DNA from: JAWKTT01 sp041398965
GTDB taxonomy: Bacteria > Planctomycetota > Planctomycetia > Planctomycetales > Planctomycetaceae
DNA length: 64,000 bases
Assembly: GCA_041398965.1 (NCBI GenBank)
Contig: JAWKTT010000005.1
Span: 62,001 to 126,000 of the forward strand
Direction of reading: 5' to 3'
The translations under genes and the position numbers were made by a program. The notes under the pieces are model-generated. The model ran no database searches and was not told the DNA's origin. It was given only the letters and a program-made list of their open reading frames with translations. This document shows positions 52,914 to 62,714 of this stretch, one piece after another; position 1 is the stretch's first letter; every line of letters starts with the position of its first letter.

Positions 52914-55900
52914 ATGAACATGCATTTCAAACTCCGCCGATTCACACGATTGAGCGCAAGCTTCCTTGTGCTGCCCTTCGTCCTTCTGGCTGTCGTCGTG
53001 TGGGTGTCATTGCCTGCCGTTGCAGCTCCTCCGTCGGGCGATGCTCCTGATCTCGTAACGTTTCATCGTGATATCGCCCCGCTGTTGCAGCAACATTGCC
53101 TCCGCTGCCATCACTCAAACGAACGTCATGGTGGGCTGTCCTTCTCGAACAGTGCGGAGTTTCTGAAGGGGGGCGATAGTGGACCGGTTGTCGTCCCCGG
53201 CGAGCCAAACAAGAGCTTGCTGCTGCATGCGATTTCTCCTGACTCGAAAGGGAAGGCCGCGATGCCTGACGGCGGATTGCCCCTTCCGGCCGACGCCATC
53301 GAGCAGTTTCGGAACTGGATTTCTGCCGGTGCGAACTGGCCAGCCGATCACAACCTCACGCTCGAAACATGGTGGTCCTTTAAGCCGCTAAATCAGGTTG
53401 CACTGCCGAGTACGCAGTTGGCAGAACAGTCAACACTCGGGCCAATCGATCAGTTTCTTCTTGCTCGCCTCAAACAGAAGGGACTCGATTTTTCACCCGA
53501 GGCGGATCGCCGGACATTGATCCGACGCCTCTCATTTGATCTAACAGGGCTCCCCCCGACCTTTGCAGAAACCGAAGCATTTATTGCCGACGAGCATCCA
53601 CAAGCTTACGAGCATTTAGTCGACAAACTCTTAGCCTCGCCGCATTATGGCGAGCGTCAGGCCCAGCACTGGCTCGACGTGGTACACTACGGAGAAACGC
53701 ACGGCTACGACAAAGATAAGATGCGTCCCAACGCTTGGCCTTATCGTGACTACGTCATCCGAGCCTTCAATGAAGATAAGCCCTATGGTCAATTCGTCCG
53801 AGAGCAGATTGCCGGCGACGTCCTCGCCCCCAACTCCGTTGATGGCATCGAGGCTCTCGGTTTCATAGCGGCTGGTCCGTGGGACTACATCGGACACGCC
53901 GAGGTATCGGAGGAAAAGATCGATGGCAAAGTCGCCCGACATCTTGATCGGGATGATATGGTTCGCAATACCTTCGAGACGTTTTGTAGTTTGACAGTCG
54001 GGTGTGCACAGTGCCATGACCATAAGTTCGACCCTATCCAGCAGGTGGACTACTATCGTGTGCAGTCTCTGTTTGCCGCACTGGATCGGGCCGATCGTCC
54101 CTACGATCGCAACCCGCAAACGCGCGAACAACGGCAACACCTCCTTGCTCGGCAGGCAGCCGCGAATGCCGAACTCGCTCAAAATGTGACCGAGATTAAC
54201 CGACTCGGTGGCGACGCACTGAAGCAGATCGAATCGCAAATCGCTGCCGCGGAGAAGTCGCAGGGAACTCGTCCGCCCGAGCATGGTTATCACAGTGCGA
54301 TTGCGAACTCGAACGATGTCGTCAAGTGGGCGCAAGTCGAACTCCCTGCTCCAACTTCATTGCAGAGGATCGTCCTTAACCCCTGCTTCGACGACTTCAA
54401 TGGCATTGGCGAGGGCTTTGGCTTCCCGGTTCGCTATCATTTGGAGGGGGCCACGAATCAAGAGTTCACAGAAGGCGTGACGCTACTAGTCGATCGAACA
54501 TTAGCCGATCAACCGAACCCGGGAATCGATCCGGTGACGATATTAGTTAAGGCAGACGGAATTCGCTACGTCCGCATCACTGCGACGAAGCTCGCGACGA
54601 GAAAAGATGACTATATTCTAGCACTCTCCGAGATGCAGATCTTCAACGATGACGGCACCAATGTTGCGGTTGGACGACCAGTGACCGCCTTGGATTCGAT
54701 TGAAGCCCCGGGACGTTGGCGAAAGGCAAACCTTGTTGACAACATTTATCCTCAGTCCGCTGTCACTCGGGAACAACTCGACGAGTTGACCCAGTCTCGC
54801 GAGACTCTCTTGTCCAAGGTCGTCCCTGCGGAAACACTCACGGCCCTTCACCGAACGCAACAGGAGCTCGCAGACATTCAACGCGATCTCGAAAAGCTCC
54901 CTCCCGTACAGCGAGTCTATGCGGGGACGGTTCATACAGGGGCAGGAACGTTTCGCGGGACCGGGGCCAACGGCGGGAAACCTCGCAAAGTGATGTTACT
55001 AGATCGTGGTGATGTCACGCGGCCGACAGTCGAGGTGACCCCGGCTGCCCTGAATTGTCTCCCGATCTCTGGCGACTTGTCGCTTCCCGAATCGCACACC
55101 GAAGGGGACCGCCGAGCTGCGCTGGCAAATTGGCTGTCGCATCGGGAGAACCCACTGGTTTGGCGGTCGATCGTGAACCGCATCTGGCAGTCTCACTTTG
55201 GCACGGGGATTGTCGATACTCCAAATGACTTCGGACGTATGGGGGGCGAGCCGTCACATCCCGAACTCCTCGACTGGCTTGCGGTCGACTTCCGTGATTC
55301 AGGAGAGTCTTTGAAACGTCTTCATCGGCAGATTGTCGTGAGTCGAGCTTATCGACAACAAAGCGCCCATAACAATCCACTTGCCACGGAATTCGACCCG
55401 GACAATCGACTCCTTTGGCGTCAACAGCGACGACGTCTCGATGCTGAGGAGGTCCGGGATGCGATGCTGATGACAAGTGGTCTGCTCAACCTGGACATGG
55501 GGGGGCCGAGTTTTCAGGACTTCGTCGTCGAAAAACCGGAACACTCTCCACATTACGAGTACGCCCGGCACGACCCCCTCGATCCGAAGAGTCATCGGCG
55601 GAGCGTGTATCGGATGATCGTTCGTTCGCAGACACAACCGTTCCTTACGGTGCTCGACTGTGCCGACCCCTCGATGCAGGTGCCTCGCCGGAATGAAACA
55701 ATTTCCCCTCTCCAGGCCCTCTCCCTCCTGAACAACCGACTCTCACTCGCTCTTGCAGGTCAGTTGGCGGAACGCGTCCGACGAATTGCCCCGGACACCT
55801 CGGGTCAGGTGGCGGCAGCTTTTCGCCTTGCCCTTTCCCGCACTCCGACTCGGCAAGAACAGGAGATACTCGACCAGTACCTTGCGGCTCACAACCTGGA

Positions 55901-55952
55901 GAATCTCTGTCGCCTCCTCTGGAACGCCAACGAGTTTGTTTTCGTCGACTGA
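52914..55952 (+). CDS. PSD1 protein with discoidin-like insert
   Basis: About 1012 residues. A signal peptide (LSASFLVLPFVLLAVVVWVS) is followed by a PSCyt1 haem motif CLRCH (from about residue 62), DUF1549 with VGCAQCHDHKFDPI, and C-terminal DUF1553 (SIVNRIWQSHFGTGIVDTPN). Between them is a discoidin/F5/8-type segment: LQRIVLNPCFDDFNGIGEGF then VRITATKLATRKDDYILALS and IFNDDGTNVAVGRPVTALDS, a likely carbohydrate-binding insert. The protein is exported. Unlike the PSD1 gene at 12.2 kb, no DUF1501 gene follows it; rpsF is next. The start at 52914 or 52920 gives the signal peptide. Confidence 0.9.
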   Translation: MNMHFKLRRFTRLSASFLVLPFVLLAVVVWVSLPAVAAPPSGDAPDLVTFHRDIAPLLQQHCLRCHHSNERHGGLSFSNSAEFLKGGDSGPVVVPGEPNKSLLLHAISPDSKGKAAMPDGGLPLPADAIEQFRNWISAGANWPADHNLTLETWWSFKPLNQVALPSTQLAEQSTLGPIDQFLLARLKQKGLDFSPEADRRTLIRRLSFDLTGLPPTFAETEAFIADEHPQAYEHLVDKLLASPHYGERQAQHWLDVVHYGETHGYDKDKMRPNAWPYRDYVIRAFNEDKPYGQFVREQIAGDVLAPNSVDGIEALGFIAAGPWDYIGHAEVSEEKIDGKVARHLDRDDMVRNTFETFCSLTVGCAQCHDHKFDPIQQVDYYRVQSLFAALDRADRPYDRNPQTREQRQHLLARQAAANAELAQNVTEINRLGGDALKQIESQIAAAEKSQGTRPPEHGYHSAIANSNDVVKWAQVELPAPTSLQRIVLNPCFDDFNGIGEGFGFPVRYHLEGATNQEFTEGVTLLVDRTLADQPNPGIDPVTILVKADGIRYVRITATKLATRKDDYILALSEMQIFNDDGTNVAVGRPVTALDSIEAPGRWRKANLVDNIYPQSAVTREQLDELTQSRETLLSKVVPAETLTALHRTQQELADIQRDLEKLPPVQRVYAGTVHTGAGTFRGTGANGGKPRKVMLLDRGDVTRPTVEVTPAALNCLPISGDLSLPESHTEGDRRAALANWLSHRENPLVWRSIVNRIWQSHFGTGIVDTPNDFGRMGGEPSHPELLDWLAVDFRDSGESLKRLHRQIVVSRAYRQQSAHNNPLATEFDPDNRLLWRQQRRRLDAEEVRDAMLMTSGLLNLDMGGPSFQDFVVEKPEHSPHYEYARHDPLDPKSHRRSVYRMIVRSQTQPFLTVLDCADPSMQVPRRNETISPLQALSLLNNRLSLALAGQLAERVRRIAPDTSGQVAAAFRLALSRTPTRQEQEILDQYLAAHNLENLCRLLWNANEFVFVD

Positions 55953-56130
55953 CTCAGCAGCGAGTGTTCCTGGAAGCCGGTCGAAACGACCAGGCGGAGA
56001 GCGGGATTTCGTTCAAGTCGTGCGGTACATTTGTATCGTTCTCAAAAAGATGTCTGTACCATTGCTTCGCGTCGTAAATCGGATAAAGTTTCCAGTTCGC
56101 ACATTTCACGGTCCCTCGGGAGAGACGAAG

Positions 56131-56502
56131 TTGGCTCTTAAGTATTACGAATGCATGTTCCTGATCGACAGCGGGAAGTGGGCTCTGGACCCTCAGGGGA
56201 CGGAGAACGCGGTTCGCGACATTTTGACTCGTTGTGAGGCCAATCTGGTCGCGCTCACGCCGTTTCAGGAAGGCAAGCTCGCCTACGAAATCGAAAAACA
56301 GCGCAAGGGTTTGCACCTGTTGAGCTACTTCACAATGGATGGAAGCCAGGGGAAAGAGCTGGCTCGCCTGTGCAAGTTGAGCCCAGTGATTCTGCGTCAT
56401 ATGGTGATTCAGCACTCGCAGATTCTGTTTGAGTTGTTGACCAACGCCCTGCTGGAGCACGAAGGTCAAGGGGAAACAGCCGAAGAAGAAGCTGCTGTAT
56501 AG
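56131..56502 (+). CDS. rpsF: 30S ribosomal protein S6
   Basis: A 123-residue S6 protein: LALKYYECMFLIDSGKW at the start, then VALTPFQEGKLAYEIEKQRK and LHLLSYFTMDGSQGKELARL, ending with an acidic EEEAAV tail. The conserved S6 region begins at a TTG codon at 56131, with GGGAGAG about 7 bases upstream, so I take TTG as the start. The longer ATG-initiated frame overlaps the PSD1 gene and its extra residues are not S6-like. It heads the rpsF-ssb-rplI-dnaB cluster. S6 binds S18 and 16S rRNA in the platform of the small subunit. Confidence 0.93.
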   Translation: MALKYYECMFLIDSGKWALDPQGTENAVRDILTRCEANLVALTPFQEGKLAYEIEKQRKGLHLLSYFTMDGSQGKELARLCKLSPVILRHMVIQHSQILFELLTNALLEHEGQGETAEEEAAV

Positions 56503-56625
56503 CGTTTCAATCCCGGCGAATTGTCGAATACAAAGCCTGGCCCTGGTAGGGCGGGGATGTCAGCTGGCGATCAACCTCCCGGTGGGTGGAGGCGCGATGC
56601 AACAGCAACTTGAGGGAGTCAGAAC

Positions 56626-57144
56626 ATGGCCAGTTTCAATCGCGTCATCCTGTGTGGTAACCTGACGCGGGATCCGGAAGTCCGGTATATCGCGTCGGGA
56701 ACCGCTGTCTGCGAACTGGGCATGGCGATCAGCCATCAATGGTTTGACAAAAACACAAACTCCAAGAAGGAAGAGACCACGTTTGTCGACGTCACCTTGT
56801 GGGGGCGTACGGCCGAAGTGGCGGGTGAGTATTTGGCGAAAGGTCGCCCCGTTCTGATTGAAGGTCGACTGAAGCTCGACACATGGGACGATAAGGAAAC
56901 AGGGAAGAAGCGATCAAAGCTGACGGTCGTCGGCGAATCGATGCAGATGCTGGGTAGTCGTGATGGTGGCGGGGGAAGTGGTGGCGGAGGCAACTACTCT
57001 GAGAATCGTGGCAATGCAGGTGGCGGTGGGCGACCACAGCAAGGCCGACAGGCGCCGCAGCAGCAGAGTGCACCATCGCCTGCAGATTCCTTCTACGATT
57101 CGCAGCCATCTTCCGACTTCGGCGGGGATGACGTCCCGTTCTAA
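56626..57144 (+). CDS. ssb: Single-stranded DNA-binding protein
   Basis: A 172-residue SSB. The OB-fold part has FNRVILCGNLTRDPEVRYIA, FVDVTLWGRTAEVAGEYLAK, RPVLIEGRLKLDTWDD and SKLTVVGESMQMLGSRDG. A Gly/Gln/Pro-rich linker follows, and the acidic tip FGGDDVPF at the C-terminus recruits partner proteins. GAGGGAG precedes the ATG. It binds single-stranded DNA in replication, repair and recombination. Its position between rpsF and rplI is where rpsR often lies too; rpsR is missing here. Confidence 0.96.
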   Translation: MASFNRVILCGNLTRDPEVRYIASGTAVCELGMAISHQWFDKNTNSKKEETTFVDVTLWGRTAEVAGEYLAKGRPVLIEGRLKLDTWDDKETGKKRSKLTVVGESMQMLGSRDGGGGSGGGGNYSENRGNAGGGGRPQQGRQAPQQQSAPSPADSFYDSQPSSDFGGDDVPF

Positions 57145-57341
57145 TCTCGATACGATACGGCATCAGATTGCGATATCAGATCGCAAACATTGAAGAAGTT
57201 GGGCCTTCCGTTATCGGCAAGGCAAGAGTCAAAAACAAATAAACGAATACTTCCGTGCAGTAGTCCCCAACCGTTTGTGGGATGGACATTCAAACGTCCA
57301 CGGAATCCGATCAGTTTCATCCTCAGCGAATAAAGAAGATC

Positions 57342-57854
57342 ATGGCTGCTCCTCAGACTCACCGTATCCGCTCCTATGAACGTGCTGCCGGCATTGAGTT
57401 ACTGTTGACTGAAGATGTTGAGTCGCTCGGCAAGCAAGGGGATATCGTCCGGGTCCGTCCCGGTTACGCCCGTAATTTCCTCGTCCCGCAAGGCTTGGCG
57501 ACGGTTGCCACAGAAGCTAACAAGCGGATGGTGGAATCTCATCGTCAGCGTCAGCGTAAAGTGATGGAAGCGAAGCTGGCAACACTTCGCAAACTCGCCG
57601 ACGACGTTTCCAAGTACAGCGTCACTCTCGAAGCCAACGCCAGCCCGGAAGGGCATTTGTTTGGGTCGATCGTCGCTCGCGACATCAGCAAGTCGCTAAA
57701 GGCCAGCAGCTTCCCAATCGAACCAGGACACATCAAGCTCGAAGGTCCCCTCAAGGAACTTGGGATGTACACCGTTCGTATCGAATTGGCGACCGACGTC
57801 ACCGCCGATGTGAAGGTGTGGGTTGTCCCTGTGTCAAGCAGCGGCAAGAGTTAA
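57342..57854 (+). CDS. rplI: 50S ribosomal protein L9
   Basis: A 170-residue L9. The conserved N-terminal core reads IELLLTEDVESLGKQGDIVR then VRPGYARNFLVPQGLA, with the C-terminal domain ending in VRIELATDVTADVKVWVVPV. There is an N-terminal extension of about 15 residues (MAAPQTHRIRSYERAAG) before the usual start of L9, which is uncommon in other phyla. The start is the ATG at 57342; an open frame extends 20 codons upstream. L9 binds 23S rRNA and bridges to the small subunit. dnaB follows about 330 bases later. Confidence 0.95.
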   Translation: MAAPQTHRIRSYERAAGIELLLTEDVESLGKQGDIVRVRPGYARNFLVPQGLATVATEANKRMVESHRQRQRKVMEAKLATLRKLADDVSKYSVTLEANASPEGHLFGSIVARDISKSLKASSFPIEPGHIKLEGPLKELGMYTVRIELATDVTADVKVWVVPVSSSGKS

Positions 57855-57947
57855 CATTCTTTTGCTAAGTTGTTGTGGAAGATCGAATTGCCCCAATCGC
57901 CGTTTGGTTGTTACGGGGGCGAGTCAATGGAATTCAGTTGAGTCACC

Positions 57948-57974
57948 GCATCCCGTCGATTTTCGGCGGGATGC
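57948..57974 (+). terminator. Hairpin after rplI, possible terminator
   Basis: GCATCCCG and CGGGATGC are perfectly paired around a short loop with an additional CG pair, 95 bases after the rplI stop. The downstream sequence is not T-rich, so it may be a processing or attenuator structure and not a classical terminator. Confidence 0.45.
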
Positions 57975-58180
57975 TTGCGTCTCGGGATGCTCAACGCGAA
58001 ACCGGATCGCCAGAATGAAGATCTGTCCGGGCCAGACAGGTCCGGCTTCGTTGATGCCGATCGTGTGAGTCTCGTTTGCCGACCCTTGCATCGACTGGGG
58101 CCGAGAATGACGGAGCATGTGACTGCGGCAACATCATGTGCGGGAATGCTGCGGTCGGTTTTCGACCATGGGAGGTTTCG

Positions 58181-59593
58181 ATGTCAGACGGAGAACGCAA
58201 GCCCCGGGGGAAGAAGGATCAGTCGGCCGGTCGTCCGACAAACGCGGCTGATCTGTTCGACAAGGTCCCTCCGCAGGACTTAAATGCCGAGATGTCGGTC
58301 CTGGGCAGCGTGCTGGCCACCAACGAAGCCCTGGACGACGTCTTGCAGCATGTCCAGGCAACTCACTTCTACAGCGATGCCCATCGCCGGATGTTTCAGG
58401 CGATTCACGACATGCATGAGTCTGGCGTTCGCGGCATTGATGCCGTCACGCTTAGTCATGAGTTGCAGAAACGGAATGAACTGGAATTGATCGGGGGGCC
58501 AGCCTATCTGCTCAAGGTGATGGAGTCGGTCCCCCATGCGGCCCATGCCGAATACTACTCGAAGATAGTTCGCGAAAAGTGGACACAACGTGCGTTGATC
58601 GAAGCCTGCACGGAGTCGCTGCGTGAAGCCTACCACGGCACGGACGACATCGAGGACATTGTCGCTCGGGCGGAAAAGCGGATTTATGGTGTTGCTGAGG
58701 AGCAAACCGGGATCGATCAGATCGGCATCAGCGATATTCTCGATCGGACGTTTGAACGCATCTTTCATCGCATGGACCAGGAGGGGACCATCAGCGGAGT
58801 GCCGACCGGTTTTCATGGTCTCGACGACATGATCAGCGGGTTTCATGGATCGGAACTGTTGGTGTTGGCGGCTCGTCCGAGTATGGGAAAGACCGCACTT
58901 GTCTGTAACTTTGCCCTCGCTGTGGCGCAGTCGGGAAGTCCCGTTCTCTTGTTCAGTCTTGAACAGTCGAAGCTGGAGTTGGCGGAACGTTTGCTTTGCA
59001 TTTTCGCGAAGATCGATGGCCATAAGTTGCGTCAGGGAGACCTCGACGAAGTCGCCCAGCACACGTTGATGCAGGGGGCTGACGAGATGCGGCAACTCCC
59101 GATTTTCATCGACGACGTGGCTGGTCGAACGATGTCTCAGATCGCCGCGATCGCCCGCCGCATTTCACGTCGTCATGGCTTAGGGATTGTCATCATCGAC
59201 TACTTGCAGCTCATCGAGTCGGAAGACAAAAACACCCCGCGCGAACAGCAGATTTCGTCGATCACACGGCGACTGAAGTTCTTGGCGAAGGACCTCTCGA
59301 TTCCGGTGATCGCACTCGCACAGCTCAATCGTGGAGTCGAACAGCGAGAAGACAAGCGACCCCGATTGGCCGACCTTCGCGAATCGGGTGCCATCGAACA
59401 GGATGCCGACATCGTTATGTTCCTGCATCGTCCCGAAGCATACGACCCCGAGGACCGACCCGGCGAAGCGGACCTCATTGTGGCGAAGAACCGATCGGGA
59501 CCGATCGGAACTGTGCATCTTGTCTGGTTGCGTCAGATGCTTCGCTTTGGCGACAAAGCCCCGATGGATGTCCCCGTCGGGATCGATTTCTAG
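58181..59593 (+). CDS. dnaB: Replicative DNA helicase DnaB
   Basis: A 470-residue replicative helicase. The N-terminal helical domain includes VPPQDLNAEMSVLGSVLATN. The C-terminal RecA-like ATPase has Walker A ARPSMGKTALVCNFAL, Walker B-like GIVIIDYLQLIE, and LAQLNRGVEQREDKRPRLAD. There is no intein. The ATG at 58181 is preceded by GGAGG with 5 bases of spacing, so I use it over the open frame from 58076. DnaB unwinds DNA at the fork and recruits primase. It ends the rpsF-ssb-rplI-dnaB cluster. Confidence 0.97.
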   Translation: MSDGERKPRGKKDQSAGRPTNAADLFDKVPPQDLNAEMSVLGSVLATNEALDDVLQHVQATHFYSDAHRRMFQAIHDMHESGVRGIDAVTLSHELQKRNELELIGGPAYLLKVMESVPHAAHAEYYSKIVREKWTQRALIEACTESLREAYHGTDDIEDIVARAEKRIYGVAEEQTGIDQIGISDILDRTFERIFHRMDQEGTISGVPTGFHGLDDMISGFHGSELLVLAARPSMGKTALVCNFALAVAQSGSPVLLFSLEQSKLELAERLLCIFAKIDGHKLRQGDLDEVAQHTLMQGADEMRQLPIFIDDVAGRTMSQIAAIARRISRRHGLGIVIIDYLQLIESEDKNTPREQQISSITRRLKFLAKDLSIPVIALAQLNRGVEQREDKRPRLADLRESGAIEQDADIVMFLHRPEAYDPEDRPGEADLIVAKNRSGPIGTVHLVWLRQMLRFGDKAPMDVPVGIDF

Positions 59594-59645
59594 TCGACAA
59601 GAGTTCTGCGTTCTTTACGGTTTTCGTTCGATCACGAGTGATGCA

Positions 59646-60155
59646 ATGTGGGGATATGTCCTGTTGGTGATCGGCGTTGTGATTGTCGCGGCGATCCTCT
59701 GTGCTCCGAGACTGGCTGATCGGTTAAGGCGACGAGAGTCGGAGCGAGCCAAGGGGGCCTTTCGTCTTCAACGCGAGATGATGGAGGCACGGTTCTTTGA
59801 CATGGCCGCAGCGTCGGGGAAACCTCGCGGGGTGCGCTGGATTCAGTGCGACTGGCAACCGTCGGTCACCTTCGCCCGCGAACGAGCCACCGGACTGATC
59901 ACCGCATTTGCGTCGGTCAACGTGAGCTTTGAAGCGATTGAGGGGAGCGACATGGAAGAGGTCGAGCACGTCGGCCTGTTGCGTGATGGTTGCGCCCTGT
60001 TTCATTATCAGCAAGGCCAATGGGGAACCGGTGGTCGAGTTTTGTTCAACATGAACCCCGACGATGCCCTCACCCTCTTCGCCGACCAGTACGCCCCCCT
60101 CGATCAACCCGGCCCCCTCACCCGTCCCCCAGTCGAACAATGGCCCTCCCGATAA
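59646..60155 (+). CDS. Hypothetical membrane-anchored protein
   Basis: A 169-residue protein that I do not recognise. One N-terminal hydrophobic helix (YVLLVIGVVIVAAILCAPRL) is followed by a charged coil (RLRRRESERAKGAFRLQREM) and a small soluble domain with VRWIQCDWQPSVTFARERAT, FASVNVSFEAIEGSDMEEVE and ALFHYQQGQWGTGGRVLFNM. The C-terminus is Pro-rich. The start at 59646 gives the membrane helix. The gene ends about 90 bases before the convergent vWA gene. No function is known; a membrane-bound scaffold or regulator is possible. Confidence 0.6.
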   Translation: MWGYVLLVIGVVIVAAILCAPRLADRLRRRESERAKGAFRLQREMMEARFFDMAAASGKPRGVRWIQCDWQPSVTFARERATGLITAFASVNVSFEAIEGSDMEEVEHVGLLRDGCALFHYQQGQWGTGGRVLFNMNPDDALTLFADQYAPLDQPGPLTRPPVEQWPSR

Positions 60156-60245
60156 CAACGGAAAAGTGCTGATGCAGGGAACCCCAGAAATTGCCCAACT
60201 CCAGCTCGCGGCCCACTCCTTGATGTCGCAGGTTGAACAGAAGCC

Positions 60246-62576
60246 TTACGCCATCGCCGGGGCGACCGCTTCGTGTCCCCCTTGCACAAGGCGGCGGGTC
60301 AGGTAGGTTTCCAAAATCATGAAGCAGAGCACTCCGACGAGGAAGATGTACCAGATTTCCTGCTTTGGCGCTTCTTCGACGTATTTTTCGCGTATCTCGG
60401 CGACGGTCGAAATGATCGAGAGGCGGTCGTCTTCCTGCAGCTTGGTCAACTCGACGTCGCTGAGAACGGTGAGGTTTGATTCCGTTCGGTCGAAGTTGAC
60501 GACGAAGCGTTGCGGCGTCCAGGTGGGGTCGGTCTTCTTTTGGAGACGGTAGTTTCCAGCCAGCGAAGTGTCCGACAAGCGAAACATCGGATGCAGTTCA
60601 TCGCCAGAGGGCTCGACATCGTACTCACGGTCTTCCGGACCGACGAACTGAAAGTCGGCAGCATTGTCGTCGCTGGTTAGCTCGATAAGCAACGGGGAGC
60701 CAGAGTCAACGTTGCGTCCGCTGCGGCTGCCAGCCAGCGAGAAGACCAGTTCGTGTAACAGGGGCGCCAAAGCGCGGCGACCAGGGAGCGTACTCCATTG
60801 GTCATCGAGTGGAGCGGCGAGCTGAATGACCCGACCACGGCCATAGCTTTGCGAGATGGCATAAGGTGCCCCAGTCGACAGGCGGGCGACGACCAGTGGA
60901 GGCAATCGAGTTTCGACCTCCTTTACGACGGGGGCGGCTGCGAGAGGTTGAGAAGCCGGCCCTTGAGCCGGGACGTTGTTGACATCGGGGACGACTGCGA
61001 CCGGTTGGTCTGCCGCGGCCGGTTCTGCTTTCGCCTCGGGAGGTGTCAACTTCCACCACTTGCTGAAACGGACCTCGGTGAAGTCGAAACCACCTTCATG
61101 CGAGTCGTGTCGAAACATCAGTAACCAAGGAACAAGCAAGCTGTCGTTCAGGATACGAACTGGTGCGGTTTCGACATCTTCCTCAGAGGCGATGACGTCA
61201 AACGGAGCAGGGAGGAGGCCATTTCCGTCGGCGTATAACTCGTTCCAGGCTTGAGCAGAGGTCTGGTCGCCTGGGGCGATGATGACTCCCCCTCCGCCAT
61301 CGACATACTCTCTCAGGGCATCCGCCTGTTCTGGCGTCAGTCTTGGGATGTTGCAGAGGAAGACTGCTTGTTGACCTTCGAGGTCGCTCTTCTTGAGTTG
61401 GGGCGCATCGACGACGCGGGCCTTGACCCAGGCACCATCGACATCTTTTGGCGACAGGGCTGCTTGTGCGTAGAAAGTTTCTCGCAGGACCGGGTCGGCG
61501 TTGGGAGTCCCATCGACGAGTAAAGCTGGAATTCCTTCGGTGATGACAACCGCAGCGTCGGCTCGGTTGTCGCCCGGAAGATTGTCAGAATCGAGTACGA
61601 CAGACAGGACATAAGAGCCGACAGCGGAGAATCGATGGACAAACTCGACCGTCGCTTCGCCGTTGGGGGGCATGGTGACATCAAGTGTTTTCTCGACGAT
61701 ACGCTGTCCGTCGACCTCGAAATAGACCTTTCGTCGGGTCGCTGCTCCACCGGATTGACGGACGGTGGTGCGGACACGAATCGAGAACTCGGGAACTGTC
61801 AGTTCGCGGGAGAGTTGAAGCGTGTCGACCGAGAAGTTGATCGGGTCGACCTCATGGCGTCCGGCGACGTTCACGAACCAAATCTTCGGCTTCACGCTCG
61901 CTTCTTCCCGCAGAGCATCGACACTAAGCCACGCGGCGACGTTTTCGGGGTCCCATGGAAGTTGCTGGCCGTCTGTCAATAGGACGATGTCGCGGCGAAG
62001 GTTGGTTGTCTTGTTGAGGATTTGAACGGCTCGGCCAATTGCCGAGGGGAGTCGGGAAGAACCAGAGGGTTTCGGGAGTTGATCGATTGCCTTACGGACT
62101 TCGTCCAGATCAGATGTGGAGGGCTCGATGACAGACCGCACCTGATCGCGAGCGTCCAAAAGTGAAACGGTATCGCCCGGTCGGAGTTCTTCGAGGTATT
62201 CGTGAATCCACTGAATCGCTCGGGCATGGGGAGTGACGTTGCGGCCTTCCCAGCCCATACTGTACGAGCCATCGATGACGATGACGACATCGCGACTGGG
62301 CCCTTGGCTGATCGCGGAGAAGAGGGATCCCAGGGCCCCTCCCACCCAGAAGCGGCTGACAGCGAGCACCAACAATGCCATGAGCAACATGCGTAACAAA
62401 AGGAGCAACAACTCCTCCATACGTATGCGTCGGCGCGTGCGATGGCCAAGTTCGAGGAACTGCATCGCTCCCCAATTGACGACATCGAACTTCCGTTTGC
62501 TCAGGAGATGGGCGAGCAAAGGCAACGCCAAACCGGCGAGTCCCGCGAGCATCGCAAAATTGAGGAGTCCAAACAT
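60246..62576 (-). CDS. BatA-like membrane protein with von Willebrand A domain
   Basis: A 776-residue protein. The N-terminus (LLNFAMLAGLAGLALPLLAH then LSKRKFDVVNWGAMQFL) is the BatA/aerotolerance-regulator N-terminal domain with two membrane helices; the next helix is LLLLLRMLLMALLVLAVSRF. A vWA domain follows with MIDAS DGSYSMGWEG and IVLLTDGQQLPWDP, then a long beta-rich extracytoplasmic region and a C-terminal helix (IFLVGVLCFMILETYL). Planctomycetes carry several such proteins; BatA-type proteins often occur with MoxR ATPases, but none is adjacent here. The role is unknown; envelope organisation is a guess. It is convergent with the preceding membrane protein gene. Confidence 0.82.
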   Translation of the reverse strand: MFGLLNFAMLAGLAGLALPLLAHLLSKRKFDVVNWGAMQFLELGHRTRRRIRMEELLLLLLRMLLMALLVLAVSRFWVGGALGSLFSAISQGPSRDVVIVIDGSYSMGWEGRNVTPHARAIQWIHEYLEELRPGDTVSLLDARDQVRSVIEPSTSDLDEVRKAIDQLPKPSGSSRLPSAIGRAVQILNKTTNLRRDIVLLTDGQQLPWDPENVAAWLSVDALREEASVKPKIWFVNVAGRHEVDPINFSVDTLQLSRELTVPEFSIRVRTTVRQSGGAATRRKVYFEVDGQRIVEKTLDVTMPPNGEATVEFVHRFSAVGSYVLSVVLDSDNLPGDNRADAAVVITEGIPALLVDGTPNADPVLRETFYAQAALSPKDVDGAWVKARVVDAPQLKKSDLEGQQAVFLCNIPRLTPEQADALREYVDGGGGVIIAPGDQTSAQAWNELYADGNGLLPAPFDVIASEEDVETAPVRILNDSLLVPWLLMFRHDSHEGGFDFTEVRFSKWWKLTPPEAKAEPAAADQPVAVVPDVNNVPAQGPASQPLAAAPVVKEVETRLPPLVVARLSTGAPYAISQSYGRGRVIQLAAPLDDQWSTLPGRRALAPLLHELVFSLAGSRSGRNVDSGSPLLIELTSDDNAADFQFVGPEDREYDVEPSGDELHPMFRLSDTSLAGNYRLQKKTDPTWTPQRFVVNFDRTESNLTVLSDVELTKLQEDDRLSIISTVAEIREKYVEEAPKQEIWYIFLVGVLCFMILETYLTRRLVQGGHEAVAPAMA

Positions 62577-62714
62577 GCGCCGATTCTAGGCCAGTTGATG
62601 AGGCTTGTGGAGCGTCCTCTGATGGAATTCTGTTGACTCAACGAGATCGCCAGAAGATGCTGACGATTCCCCCGAGTGTCTCACACCCACCATCCTTGAA
62701 CGGCTGCTCTCTCG

